The notes under the pieces: generated by a model | The model's database searches: none | Seen by the model: only the letters and a program-made list of their open reading frames with translations | What the model was told of the DNA's origin: nothing | Shown here: positions 1-6,565 of the stretch, one piece after another | Layout of the letters: the number at the start of each line of letters is the position of its first letter | Numbering within the stretch: the stretch's first letter is position 1 | IMG/VR virus record: IMGVR_UViG_3300047094_002783 | Span: 1 to 58,451 of that record | Length of the DNA stretch: 58,451 bases | Source of the DNA: a virus | Reading direction: 5' to 3' (one strand) | Program-made: the position numbers and the translations under genes

Positions 1-111
1 GTCATCGCCGGAGAACATCTGCTCCTCGGCCTCGTCGATGCGCTGGTCGTGCGAGGTTTCATAGAACCCCGAGAAGGGGACTTGGGCGGAGAAGTGGGTG
101 GGCTTGTTCAT
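1..111 (-). CDS. Partial phage hypothetical protein (N-terminal 37 residues)
   Basis: This minus-strand reading frame starts with ATG and runs off the left edge. The visible N-terminus contains the stretch FSGFYETSHDQRIDEAEEQM. It resembles a short acidic phage protein family with an F-Y-x-S-x-H-D core and an E-Q-M-F segment, but no function can be given. The start overlaps the stop of the upstream gene by one base (TGATG), so it is probably translationally coupled as the last visible gene of the leftward operon. Confidence 0.6.
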   Translation of the reverse strand, partial: MNKPTHFSAQVPFSGFYETSHDQRIDEAEEQMFSGDD

Positions 112-605
112 CACATCAGCAGGTGTGGGTGTTCGTGGCGGTGGCCCGGGGCGTCCACGGAGACGATGAACTCCCTACCGGCTCCGTCGACCAGGCCGGG
201 CAAGCGGCCCTGATTGCGGAGCCCGCGGACGTGGTCCCAGATCTCGAAGAGCGGGAGCATCGCGTCGACTTGGAGTTCACCTTGGTCGTAAAACTTACCG
301 CTGCGCTTGTAGTAGACGAGCTTGACGAGTTGGCCCCCGCCCGCCGGCGTGCTGCTTGAATCTTGGGTTGGCATCACGGAATCACGGAACATCTCGACGC
401 AGCAGCCGAGCTGCCCGATGCTGTTGCGCTCCTGGGTCAGAGTGATGGTGGTTGATTCCTGTCCGTCGGGCGCCTGGTATTCGTAGCCGAAGAAATTTCC
501 GCTGCTGACGTCGCGGTCGCCCCTGCGGTTCACTTGGCGCCAACCGTCGGCCTGGGCTTCCTGGAGGGTGGTGTAGCGGGTGCGTTGGCAGATAGGCTGG
601 GTCAT
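111..605 (-). CDS. Hypothetical phage protein, 164 aa
   Basis: The gene starts at ATG and encodes a soluble protein with no signal peptide or membrane segment. The N-terminal half is polar. The C-terminal half contains YYKRSGKFYDQGEL and an L-P-G-L-V-D-G-A-G-R-E-F-I-V segment, and the protein ends in a His-rich HRHEHPHLLM tail. I recall similar C-termini in uncharacterised phage proteins, but I cannot assign a role. It is coupled to the downstream partial gene by a one-base overlap and lies 11 bases after the 125-aa gene upstream. Confidence 0.7.
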   Translation of the reverse strand: MTQPICQRTRYTTLQEAQADGWRQVNRRGDRDVSSGNFFGYEYQAPDGQESTTITLTQERNSIGQLGCCVEMFRDSVMPTQDSSSTPAGGGQLVKLVYYKRSGKFYDQGELQVDAMLPLFEIWDHVRGLRNQGRLPGLVDGAGREFIVSVDAPGHRHEHPHLLM

Positions 606-616
606 GTCTAGTCGCC

Positions 617-994
617 TCAGAATTGCAGATGGACCGTGGCTTGAGCCTCGAGTTGGATGTAGTTAAAGGTCAGGGCCAGGGTGGCCTGGTGGTACTTCTT
701 GGCGAAAGGCACCAGGAGCTGGCGGATAGCATCCCGCAGCTGATCGAGCGAAATGCGTGCGTCGCCCATGTCGCAACTGCCGCTAGTCTCGTCGAGGCAG
801 GCCTCAATGTCGACGTGCAGTTCGCCCCAGACGCTGGCGCATAGGGTCGGCCGAAGTAGAAGGCCTGCGTTGTGTTGGTGAAACTCCCTGAGCAGGGCGT
901 CGATCTTGACGTGAAGATCCGCGCGATCAGCGATCATCCGAGTGATCGTTGGCTCAGGGAATGGGGGCTGGGGCGGGTAGGGGAGAGTGTTCAT
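617..994 (-). CDS. Hypothetical early protein, 125 aa
   Basis: The ATG at 994 is preferred because the in-frame sequence upstream of it (MTACVRITN...) is Arg/Pro/Ser-rich, unlike coding sequence, and overlaps the neighbouring gene. The N-terminus is proline-rich (NTLPYPPQPPFPEP), followed by a predicted helical region (ADLHVKIDALLREFHQH), a Cys-containing middle and a C-terminal beta-rich segment ending ATVHLQF. No known family is recognised. Position suggests a leftward early operon gene. Confidence 0.6.
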   Translation of the reverse strand: MNTLPYPPQPPFPEPTITRMIADRADLHVKIDALLREFHQHNAGLLLRPTLCASVWGELHVDIEACLDETSGSCDMGDARISLDQLRDAIRQLLVPFAKKYHQATLALTFNYIQLEAQATVHLQF

Positions 995-1043
995 GGGTTG
1001 ATCATGCGAATGGCAGGGTGCCCGGCGGCTCGGGCACTGATGG

Positions 1044-1316
1044 TCACGAAGCCAGCTCTCGAGCGATGGCTTCGATTTCGGCGTCAATCTCGGCTTCGGT
1101 CTCAGCTCTGGCAATGAATGCCGCGCAGTAAATGTGAGAAGTGCCCTGGAACCAGGTGCGGACGACCGCGGACCAAGCCTCGGAGTCGGCGCATTCGTAA
1201 TTCTCACGCAAGCGGTCAAGTAAGTCGTCGCGTTCGCTGGGTCCGTCCAGGAGATAGCTGGCGCACTCTTGGGCTGCGTCGGTAGCTGGTGGGTAGCGGG
1301 AATCGGAGGCGGTCAT
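1044..1316 (-). CDS. Hypothetical small acidic protein, 90 aa
   Basis: This small acidic protein contains the stretch LLDGPSERDDLLDRLREN and an acidic C-terminal helix (ARAETEAEIDAEIEAIAREL) that could form a coiled coil. Its ATG overlaps the upstream stop by four bases (ATGA), typical of translational coupling in this operon. No domain is recognised. Confidence 0.6.
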   Translation of the reverse strand: MTASDSRYPPATDAAQECASYLLDGPSERDDLLDRLRENYECADSEAWSAVVRTWFQGTSHIYCAAFIARAETEAEIDAEIEAIARELAS

Positions 1317-1528
1317 GGTGTCAATTCCGAAGGGGCAGGCTCGTAGCCGTCCCAGTAGGCCTCCTGTTGTTCAGGAGACCACCGGGGGTCATATTGAGGG
1401 CACCAGCCGTAGGCGCGGTGGTCTGCGCCATGGCTTCGGCAAGCCTCCAGGGTCTTCTCTTGCGGCGGCACATGGTAGTAGCGGTGCCAGTGCTGGGAGG
1501 AGCGGTCAAGGCGGACGGGGGTGGTCAT
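1313..1528 (-). CDS. Hypothetical small protein, 71 aa
   Basis: The chosen start is the ATG at 1528. The frame is open further upstream, but that part is Ser/Ala/Pro/Arg-rich and lies antisense or out of frame to the next gene. The protein is rich in His, Trp and Tyr (SSQHWHRYYH, YGWCPQYDPRWSPEQQEAYW) and has two Cys residues. It may be a small structural or DNA-mimic protein, but nothing supports a function. Four-base overlap with the following gene. Confidence 0.55.
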   Translation of the reverse strand: MTTPVRLDRSSQHWHRYYHVPPQEKTLEACRSHGADHRAYGWCPQYDPRWSPEQQEAYWDGYEPAPSELTP

Positions 1529-1538
1529 GGAGATCAGC

Positions 1539-1850
1539 TCAACTCGCCGCCGCCCGGGCTTGCTCGTCGGAGGGAGCAGCCACGACAGGCAGCAAGCAGT
1601 GAGCAATAGCCTGCTGTCGCTGAGACGGTAGGTCGCCAAGGTGGCTGGCGTATGCCTGCTCAAGGGACGCGCAGCTGCACTCGGGGCCAACGAGCCTTGC
1701 GGTGCAGGTGCCGGCGCCGCTCGAATCGAGCATCTGGTTTCGGAACAGCACCAGCGCGGTGGCGCCGGGGATGTCGACAAGGAACCTGAGGCGATCGCGT
1801 AGTTCGGGATCGAAGTGGGCTTCCAGCTCGGCGTAGGAGATTTGATTCAT
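1539..1850 (-). CDS. Hypothetical protein, paralogue of the neighbouring 189-aa gene
   Basis: The 103-residue product starts MNQISYAELEAHFDPELRDR. Its whole length can be aligned with the N-terminal half of the gene immediately upstream (MKQVSYNELESYLYPQIRQQ): both share the [N/K]Q[I/V]SY[A/N]ELE start, an Ala-Thr followed by a hydrophobic strand (ATALVLF versus ATHIVVF), a T-A-x2-x2-VGP segment, a conserved S-L-E-x-A and a late A-[H/Y]-C. It therefore looks like a tandem duplicate that lost, or never had, the C-terminal half. Function unknown. Confidence 0.6.
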   Translation of the reverse strand: MNQISYAELEAHFDPELRDRLRFLVDIPGATALVLFRNQMLDSSGAGTCTARLVGPECSCASLEQAYASHLGDLPSQRQQAIAHCLLPVVAAPSDEQARAAAS

Positions 1851-1882
1851 TTGAGGAAGGGGAGTGGCATCGGGTGAATTGG

Positions 1883-2452
1883 TCAGCGCGAAAGATAAAG
1901 AGACACGCTGACCCCGCTTTCGCGGCAGTCGCATGCCCAGGACCAAAGCAGGCGACGCAGGTTCGCCTGGTGGTCAACCAGCTGCGAGGGCTCATAGCCC
2001 CCGCCCCCGCGCAGGTACTCGCGCACCAGCCAGGGCGGGGCCTTGAAGCGGAGCTTCCTGACCCAGTGGTCGACGGCCTCGCTGGCATCGGCCTCCGGTG
2101 CCGAGCACTCGGCGACGCACTCGGGTGGCAGGCTCCGAATAGCCATGCGGCCGTCGAACCAGTTGGCCCAGGGAACTGGACGACACTTCGCGGGGATCTT
2201 GCAGTAGGCGACAGGGTGCAGCGGGTGAGCCGTGTAGTCGCTGTAGCTGCTGGAGCAGGCGGCCTCGAGGGACGGGAACCTGAGGCCTGGGCCAACGGCT
2301 ATGAGCGCAGTGCTGGTGGTGTCGGGGACCGGGCCGCCCCCTTGGAACACAACAATGTGCGTCGCATTCGGGGGCTCCGAACGCTCCCGAAACTGTTGGC
2401 GAATTTGGGGGTAAAGGTAGGACTCAAGCTCGTTATAGGAGACTTGCTTCAT
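1883..2452 (-). CDS. Hypothetical protein with duplicated N-terminal domain, 189 aa
   Basis: The ATG at 2452 overlaps the stop of the exonuclease gene by four bases (ATGA), which fixes the start. Residues 1-90 form the domain shared with the neighbouring 103-aa protein. Residues 90-189 are a separate region with several Cys and Trp (PECVAECSAPEAD, LLWSWACDCRESG) and a predicted WVRKLRFKAPPWLVREYL helix. No known family is recognised. Coupling to a DnaQ-like exonuclease places it in the replication/early operon. Confidence 0.6.
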   Translation of the reverse strand: MKQVSYNELESYLYPQIRQQFRERSEPPNATHIVVFQGGGPVPDTTSTALIAVGPGLRFPSLEAACSSSYSDYTAHPLHPVAYCKIPAKCRPVPWANWFDGRMAIRSLPPECVAECSAPEADASEAVDHWVRKLRFKAPPWLVREYLRGGGGYEPSQLVDHQANLRRLLWSWACDCRESGVSVSLYLSR

Positions 2453-3165
2453 CTGACGACACGAGCCACCTTGAAAGGCAGGCCGAAGATCTCGTCCTCG
2501 CGCAGCCATCGTGTCCAGGCCTTTGGAACGTCATGGCCTTCCCACAGGAAGCCGGCATCCTTGGCCAGCTGCCGCTGCTCGTAGGGAACTGCGGCTGAGT
2601 ACAAGGCCTTGGGCGCCTGGGCATCCAGCAGCAGCCCGGGCAAGTCTTCCCGGGTGGCGAGCACCTGGGCCAGGTAAGTGCAGTCGGTGAGGGCCCGGTG
2701 GGCGGCCCACACCGGCACGCCGTGGGCCAGGGCCAGGCGGGTCAGCGATGGGTTGGCCTTGAGTCCGGGGCGCGCCCACCGGACGTCCTGCATGGTGCAG
2801 ATCCAGGGCTTGAAGGGCCAGTTACGGGGCTGTCCTTCCTCGTCGGTCTGGAGCAGCGGCTCCAGCCACGGACGGTCGAAAGAGACTTTATGCGCAAGCA
2901 CTGCATCGGCCTTGTCGTAAAAGCTCTGCAGGCAGTAGGTCGCCCATCCGTCCAGCCGATGGACGGCGCTCGATTCCAGCAGGGCATCGGAGATCCCGTT
3001 GACTGCTTCGGCGCCGTTGGGCGCCACGCTCGGCAGCAGGGCCGAGAATTGGTGCGTGACGGCCCGGTGCCTGACGTCAAACAGGACGGCCCCGACCTCG
3101 ATCAGGGCGTCCTTTCTGGGGTCAAGGCCGGTGCTCTCGACGTCGACGATTAAGAGTGTTTTCAT
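2449..3165 (-). CDS. DnaQ-like DEDDh 3'-5' exonuclease with C-terminal DUF5710-like domain
   Basis: This 238-residue protein has the three exonuclease motifs of the RNase T/DnaQ superfamily: ExoI IVDVESTGLD near the N-terminus, ExoII AHKVSFDRPW, and ExoIII HRALTDCTYL, whose His and Asp make it a DEDDh enzyme. It should remove nucleotides from 3' DNA or RNA ends with two metal ions. The last ~50 residues (VPYEQRQLAKDAGFLWEG...KAWTRWL) resemble the small DUF5710 module, known from DNA-processing and plasmid/phage proteins. The ATG at 3165 is preferred because the longer frame is Arg/His-rich antisense-like sequence. Since the phage also carries DnaE, this could act as a proofreading partner; that is inference. 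Confidence 0.88.
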   Translation of the reverse strand: MKTLLIVDVESTGLDPRKDALIEVGAVLFDVRHRAVTHQFSALLPSVAPNGAEAVNGISDALLESSAVHRLDGWATYCLQSFYDKADAVLAHKVSFDRPWLEPLLQTDEEGQPRNWPFKPWICTMQDVRWARPGLKANPSLTRLALAHGVPVWAAHRALTDCTYLAQVLATREDLPGLLLDAQAPKALYSAAVPYEQRQLAKDAGFLWEGHDVPKAWTRWLREDEIFGLPFKVARVVR

Positions 3166-3461
3166 AAGCTGAGTTGCGGAGCAAGATGTCCAGCGATGGC
3201 GTCGGCGGCGGCCTCGAAAATCGCTGCGCTGCAGTTGCTGCAGCTGATGTCGCAGTCGCCCCAGGCGGCGGAAGTGTCGAGGATGCACCAGCCGTCAGAG
3301 CCGGTGGCGGTGCCGATCAACGAGCGCTCCGCCCGGCAGCAGTCGGGGCAGAGCGCCTGCCCGTCGCTGGTCACCCCGTACCGGGGGTAGAGCCCCGGCC
3401 AAGTGACCGGGTTCTTAGCGAGGTCGTCCGTAAAACGGAGACTGCGCGAGGCTCTGGTCAT
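3162..3461 (-). CDS. Small zinc-ribbon-like protein, 99 aa
   Basis: The protein has two Cys pairs spaced like a zinc ribbon (CPDCC and CDISCSNC, about 30 residues apart), separated by a segment containing SDGWCILDTSAAWGD. It starts MTRASRSLRF; this ATG overlaps the stop of the membrane-protein gene by four bases, which supports the start. Metal binding is inferred from the cysteines. It may bind nucleic acid, but it could equally be a structural knuckle in a small phage protein. Confidence 0.65.
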   Translation of the reverse strand: MTRASRSLRFTDDLAKNPVTWPGLYPRYGVTSDGQALCPDCCRAERSLIGTATGSDGWCILDTSAAWGDCDISCSNCSAAIFEAAADAIAGHLAPQLSL

Positions 3462-3838
3462 GTCGCCTCCGCAGCGGCCCGGGACCTGCGTTGGCGGGCG
3501 CGGGGGCGAGAAGAAGCGATCAGCTCCCCAGTGGCCATGGGGTGGAAGGTGCCAGCGGCAGGGGGGTCGTAGCTTGCCGATACGCCGTTGCGGCACATCG
3601 GCGTTCCAAGGTCACAAAGGAGATCAGCTTCGGAATCCGGCTCCGGCTGGTCCGGATATGCCAGCCCCCCGTCCAGGGATAGCGCCAACGCATGCAGCGC
3701 CTTGGCGACGCGGGGGCGGGCCCATTCGTAGCCGATGCGGGCGAAGCGCCCGGCGGCGTAGACCCAAAAAGCGACAGCGATGACGCCGGCCAGGACCTGA
3801 GCCAGGCGCTGGCCGGCGGGCAGTTTGAGTTTGGGCAT
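3458..3838 (-). CDS. Small single-pass membrane protein, 126 aa
   Basis: The N-terminus MPKLKLPAGQRL is basic and is followed by one hydrophobic helix (AQVLAGVIAVAFWVYAAG) and a positively charged flank. The remaining ~90 residues are hydrophilic and end in an Arg/Ala-rich tail. This fits a type of small early membrane protein, with orientation uncertain. Upstream on the coding strand is TTGACC about 16-17 bases before a TACCTA-like hexamer, a possible sigma-70 promoter. It is the first gene after the SSB terminator, so it may start the leftward operon. Confidence 0.6.
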   Translation of the reverse strand: MPKLKLPAGQRLAQVLAGVIAVAFWVYAAGRFARIGYEWARPRVAKALHALALSLDGGLAYPDQPEPDSEADLLCDLGTPMCRNGVSASYDPPAAGTFHPMATGELIASSRPRARQRRSRAAAEAT

Positions 3839-3920
3839 AGCAAGAAGGAAGGCCACTTGTGTCTCGGTAGGTAAAGGGCGTGCAACAGCGGTCAACAATG
3901 CGCACTGTCGCACGAAGAAA

Positions 3921-3945
3921 GGGGCCCCGGCAATGCCAGGGCCCC
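3921..3945 (-). terminator. Rho-independent terminator after the SSB gene
   Basis: On the minus strand, a GGGGCCC/GGGCCCC stem with an inner GGC/GCC extension around an ATT loop is followed by TTTCTTCG. It sits between the SSB stop and the next leftward gene. Confidence 0.75.
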
Positions 3946-3971
3946 GGAGCATGCCCTGTGGGGCGGGGAAA

Positions 3972-4448
3972 TCAGAACGGAATGTCGTCGCCGTGGGCGT
4001 CTCCGTAGTCCTCGGCGGGGCCAGGCTCGCTGGCCGGGGCGGCTTCGGGACGGGCGAAGGGGGTGATGCTCAAGACGACGAAGTCGCTCTTGCGCGCCCC
4101 GTTCGTCCAGGGGCTCTCGAAGGCGGTGATGGTCACCAGCTTCTGGTTGTCGGCGGCCAGCTCGGCGAAGCGATCGGCCATGTCGCCATAGGCGACGAAG
4201 TTCCAGTAGGCGCCGTACACGCGGGTGCCGTCCTGGTTCTTGGCGGACTTCTGTCCGGAGAATTTGACCAGGTTCTTGCCAGAGCGGGTGGTGTCGGTCG
4301 TGATGCGGTCGTTGATCCACACGGTGGTGCGGACCTCGCACTGCTCCATGGTGCTGATCTGGTCCTCCAGTGAGGCCACACGGGCCTGGAAGATTTCCAG
4401 CTCGTTAGAAAGAGCAACCTTGGTTGTAGTTGAAGTTGGACTGGTCAT
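3972..4448 (-). CDS. Single-stranded DNA-binding protein (SSB-like)
   Basis: The 158-residue product has an N-terminal Thr/Ser-rich stretch and helix, then an OB-fold-like beta region (CEVRTTVWINDRI ... GTRVYGAYWNFVAYGD ... KLVTITAFESPW ... KSDFVVLSITPF), and an acidic C-terminal tail ending GDDIPF. This tail closely matches the bacterial SSB tip (DDDIPF) that recruits replication and repair proteins. It should coat single-stranded DNA at replication forks. The N-terminal ~30-residue extension is unusual for SSB. The gene is bracketed by two terminators, so it is probably its own transcription unit. Confidence 0.8.
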   Translation of the reverse strand: MTSPTSTTTKVALSNELEIFQARVASLEDQISTMEQCEVRTTVWINDRITTDTTRSGKNLVKFSGQKSAKNQDGTRVYGAYWNFVAYGDMADRFAELAADNQKLVTITAFESPWTNGARKSDFVVLSITPFARPEAAPASEPGPAEDYGDAHGDDIPF

Positions 4449-4514
4449 GGGAAACGTGAGCCCTGCTTCCACAGGGACGAAAAAGATGCACAGCCGCAGC
4501 TGCGCAATAGAAAA

Positions 4515-4541
4515 CCCCCTCCAGCCAGTGGCCAGAGGGGG
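4515..4541 (-). terminator. Rho-independent terminator upstream of the SSB gene
   Basis: On the minus strand, CCCCCTC...GAGGGGG forms a stem with a GGCCACTGGC loop region, followed by TTTTCTATTG. It has the same GC-rich hairpin design as the terminators between the genes from 5.7 to 6.9 kb. Confidence 0.75.
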
Positions 4542-4559
4542 AGGGGTGTGGGGCCAGGT

Positions 4560-4832
4560 TCACGGCGCCTGGCGGGCTGAAAACTGCACAGATGGGGTAG
4601 CATCGCTAGGTCCGAAAAACCCGCGGCCACTTACCAGCGTAACTTGAATCGCGTCTTCTGAAACAAAAAACACTTGGGAGCTTGAGACTAATTCAATGCG
4701 CGTTCTCCTTGGCGTCCCGTCGCAAGCGTCAAGCTGCTGTATAAGTACGATTTCCGATGAGTCCAGGAAAATCGGTTCCTGTGTCTTGTAGTCGGTAAGT
4801 TTCAAGAATTCGTTGCCCTTGACGTTGGCCAT
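4560..4832 (-). CDS. Hypothetical protein, 90 aa
   Basis: It starts MANVKGNEFLKLTDYKTQEP and alternates beta-like hydrophobic segments (IFLDSSEIVLIQQL, RIELVSSSQVFFVSEDAIQVTLVSG), suggesting a small compact all-beta fold. The longer upstream frame is not used because it overlaps the terminator-like hairpin and lacks coding character. No family is recognised. A terminator directly follows, so it is a short transcription unit of its own or the end of one. Confidence 0.55.
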   Translation of the reverse strand: MANVKGNEFLKLTDYKTQEPIFLDSSEIVLIQQLDACDGTPRRTRIELVSSSQVFFVSEDAIQVTLVSGRGFFGPSDATPSVQFSARQAP

Positions 4833-4899
4833 AGTAGAGGGGGGATGGGTGTGATGAGTTGCCGGGAAGCCCCGGCGGGCTGGGGTTCCGAAAAAAGGG

Positions 4900-4995
4900 T
4901 TACCAGTCGTAGCGATCGGCGAGCATGTCCGACCCGCAGCACCAGACAAAGTTGCCGATGCGGCCGGCCATGCCGCCGTTGGACATGGAGATCAT
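4900..4995 (-). CDS. Possible 31-aa micro-protein
   Basis: A short frame reads MISMSNGGMAGRIGNFVWCC and continues to RYDW before TAA. It fills the space between two genes and is followed by a GC-rich hairpin around 4864-4889. No convincing Shine-Dalgarno is present upstream. It may be a real tiny gene or a chance frame. Confidence 0.3.
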   Translation of the reverse strand: MISMSNGGMAGRIGNFVWCCGSDMLADRYDW

Positions 4996-5015
4996 GACGG
5001 GGAGAGAAAGAGGGG

Positions 5016-5221
5016 TCAGTCGAAAAAGCGAGCGGTGGGACCCGACACCGCCGCCAGCTCCCACCGGTATTCAGCCGTGACAGCCGGCAGCTCACCGCGT
5101 GCCTGATCCACCCCTTGCGGGTGCGGATCGCCTTCGTACGAAGGGGCAGGGGTGAGCTGGCGTGGACGAGCTGAAAGGTGTAGTGGTTGAACTCGGGCCC
5201 GTCGATCAGGAGTTCGCTCAT
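5016..5221 (-). pseudogene. Small gene with an apparent single-base frameshift
   Basis: The frame from the ATG at 5221 reads MSELLIDGPEFNHYTFQLVH and continues sensibly to R-T-R-K-G, after which it becomes Arg/Ser-rich and runs into the next gene. The -1 frame then gives a coherent end (RGELPAVTAEYRWELAAVSG, then PTARFFD and stop). Adding one G to the GGGG run near 5117-5120 would join the two parts into a ~68-residue protein. Explanations are a genuine mutation, an assembly homopolymer error, or recoding. Function unknown. The start overlaps the upstream membrane-protein gene by four bases. Confidence 0.5.
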
Positions 5222-5406
5222 CGCAGCCCCCGGCAGTGAAGCTGGCGCTCGTGCCCCACGGTGGGCAAGCCTTCCTGTGCGCGGCAAGCGGCCGCGTCCT
5301 GGAGCCGCTCGGCAGCGGGGATAGCCCCCAGACCGATATGCACGAGCACAGCGATGTAGCCGAAAGCCACGGCAATTAGCAAGAGACCGCCAATAGAGCG
5401 TGCCAC
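5218..5406 (-). CDS. Small membrane protein, 62 aa, GTG start
   Basis: Starting at GTG, the product has one hydrophobic helix (SIGGLLLIAVAFGYIAVLVH) followed by a soluble ~35-residue tail with two Cys. The frame is open further upstream but that part is overlapped by a terminator hairpin at 5435-5462, so the start must lie downstream of it; GTG at 5406 is the best candidate. Size and topology are compatible with a holin-like or other small early membrane protein; nothing distinguishes these. Confidence 0.45.
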   Translation of the reverse strand: MARSIGGLLLIAVAFGYIAVLVHIGLGAIPAAERLQDAAACRAQEGLPTVGHERQLHCRGLR

Positions 5407-5434
5407 AAGAAGTTGATGCAGAGGACAGTGAAAA

Positions 5435-5462
5435 ACCCCGCCCCGCAGGCTGCAGGACGGGA
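5435..5462 (-). terminator. Rho-independent terminator
   Basis: On the minus strand, CCCGTCC...GGGCGGG (one G-T pair) with inner GCAG/CTGC pairing is followed by TTTTTCACTG. It ends the transcription unit of the frameshifted gene at 5.5-5.7 kb. Confidence 0.75.
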
Positions 5463-5485
5463 GAATCATGCCACAGGCCGCAGGC

Positions 5486-5730
5486 CTAGGCTTCCGCCAA
5501 CACTCGCGCCTTGGCCAGGCTGCCGGTTGGCAGGGTTTCCACCTCCACTCCGGTGGGGTAAACGTGAGGTGAACTGTTGTGCGCGAATTTGACTTCGCGG
5601 CTAAAAGCTCGATGCGGCGCTGGCTCCGCTTGGGGCAGATCAGGCCGTCGAAGCCCATAGCCTTGAACACCCGCGCTTGGCGGCGGGCCAAGGCCAGTCC
5701 TTCTTCGAAAGTAGCGATCGGATGATCCAT
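5486..5730 (-). pseudogene. Small gene with an apparent single-base frameshift
   Basis: From the ATG at 5730 the frame reads MDHPIATFEEGLALARRQAR and continues to T-V-H-L-T-F before turning into Pro/Trp/Arg-rich sequence. The -1 frame then gives a natural end (TGVEVETLPTGSLAKARVLA, then EA and stop). One extra base in the four-base homopolymer at 5555-5558 would restore a single ~80-residue protein. Its N-terminal half has an amphipathic helix and a CPKRSQRR basic patch. Function unknown. It is preceded by the conserved leader hairpin. Confidence 0.5.
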
Positions 5731-5738
5731 CGCGGCAG

Positions 5739-5756
5739 CCCGTGAAAATGCACGGG
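5739..5756 (-). repeat. Conserved leader hairpin, copy 1
   Basis: On the minus strand CCCGTGCATTTTCACGGG folds into a six-pair stem with a six-base loop, eight bases before the start codon. It is one of five near-identical copies placed the same way before successive genes. Confidence 0.75.
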
Positions 5757-5776
5757 GCAAAGAGTGCACGAGAAGT

Positions 5777-5803
5777 CCCCCTCCAGCAAGCAGCCGGAGG
5801 GGG
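5777..5803 (-). terminator. Rho-independent terminator
   Basis: On the minus strand, CCCCCTCC...GGAGGGGG forms an eight-pair stem, followed by ACTTCTCGTG (weak T tract). It follows the DUF4326 gene and precedes leader hairpin copy 1. Confidence 0.65.
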
Positions 5804-5820
5804 CGGGCGAGCCGGGCGGC

Positions 5821-6141
5821 TCAAAAGAGATCGCTCAGCCGCTCGATCGCGTGCTTCACGAAATCCGCGTGGCACCGCTTCGGAGCACAAAAGCACTCCA
5901 GCCGCAGATCCTCGCCAGCGCGGTGGCGTGCCACCAGCCGATCAAGCCCGGTCCGCTGCGGGGAGCCCTGCAGGCGGTACTGCTTGCGCAGCCACGGCTC
6001 GTACTCGTCGCAGACGCGGTTACGCTCAGCGTCACTGCGGTCTTGCATCTCGAACGGGTTGCCCAGTGGGCTGCCTCGGCCGACGTAAACGCGGGGTCCG
6101 AGACTGTCCGGCTTGCGCCGGTTGACAACTGTGATGGTCAC
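5821..6141 (-). CDS. DUF4326 domain protein, 106 aa, GTG start
   Basis: The protein matches the compact DUF4326 pattern: an opening strand with V-N-R-R, then VYVGRGSPLGNPF, an R-x-x-V-C-D-E-Y-E-P-W-L helix, and a closing LECFCAPKRCHADFV segment with Cys and His residues. The family is widespread in phages and bacteria; its biochemical role is not established to my knowledge. GTG at 6141 is chosen because it lies eight bases after the conserved leader hairpin, as in the neighbouring genes; the frame upstream is non-coding hairpin sequence. Confidence 0.8.
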   Translation of the reverse strand: MTITVVNRRKPDSLGPRVYVGRGSPLGNPFEMQDRSDAERNRVCDEYEPWLRKQYRLQGSPQRTGLDRLVARHRAGEDLRLECFCAPKRCHADFVKHAIERLSDLF

Positions 6142-6149
6142 GTCGGTAA

Positions 6150-6167
6150 CCCGTGAAAATGCACGGG
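6150..6167 (-). repeat. Conserved leader hairpin, copy 2
   Basis: Identical CCCGTGCATTTTCACGGG stem-loop on the minus strand, eight bases upstream of the GTG start of the DUF4326 gene, preceded by CTCTTTGC as in copy 1. Confidence 0.75.
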
Positions 6168-6187
6168 GCAAAGAGAACACGAGAAAA

Positions 6188-6214
6188 CCCCTGCCCGGCA
6201 GCGCCAGACAGGGG
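6188..6214 (-). terminator. Rho-independent terminator
   Basis: On the minus strand, CCCCTG...CAGGGG with a GC-rich loop is followed by TTTTCTCGTG. It separates the 88-aa gene from leader copy 2. Confidence 0.7.
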
Positions 6215-6220
6215 AAAGAC

Positions 6221-6487
6221 TTAAACCGATTGGTGCTCCAGCTCCCGCACATGCGGTCGCAAGCGCTCGACTCGGGCTTGCGCCCGTCTCAGCCAGCGCA
6301 GGTCTGAATCCTGCAGCTGGTCGCCGTCGACCACCAGGTCGAGCAACGCGGACGTCTGCTGGAAGGCGCGCTCGAAGTGCTGCCGGATTGCGCCGGCAAC
6401 ATGGTCCCCGGCGGGGGAGACCAGGACGTCACGGCGAGCCAGCAGCCGCAGGCGCTGGGACAATAAATAAAGGGCGCTCTCAGGCAT
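6221..6487 (-). CDS. Hypothetical helical protein, 88 aa
   Basis: The product is strongly Leu/Arg/Gln-rich and probably all-helical (LYLLSQRLRLLARRD, HFERAFQQTSALLDLVV, DLRWLRRAQARVERLRPHVR), suggesting a small oligomeric or nucleic-acid-binding protein. It starts at ATG eight bases after a leader hairpin and ends just before a terminator, so it is one unit of the repeated gene cassette. No family recognised. Confidence 0.6.
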   Translation of the reverse strand: MPESALYLLSQRLRLLARRDVLVSPAGDHVAGAIRQHFERAFQQTSALLDLVVDGDQLQDSDLRWLRRAQARVERLRPHVRELEHQSV

Positions 6488-6495
6488 GTCGGTGA

Positions 6496-6513
6496 CCCCG
6501 AAAATGCACGGGG
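6496..6513 (-). repeat. Conserved leader hairpin, copy 3
   Basis: CCCCGTGCATTTTCGGGG variant on the minus strand. The right arm differs from copies 1 and 2 (CGGGG instead of CACGGG), but the CCCC/GGGG stem is kept, consistent with selection on structure. Confidence 0.7.
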
Positions 6514-6532
6514 AGTGGAGGACACGAAAAAG

Positions 6533-6559
6533 CCCCCTCCAACCGGTGGCCAGAGGGGG
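6533..6559 (-). terminator. Rho-independent terminator
   Basis: On the minus strand, CCCCCTC...GAGGGGG with a GGCCACCGGTT-type loop is followed by CTTTTTCGTG. It lies between the 69-aa gene and leader copy 3. Confidence 0.75.
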
Positions 6560-6565
6560 AGTGGG

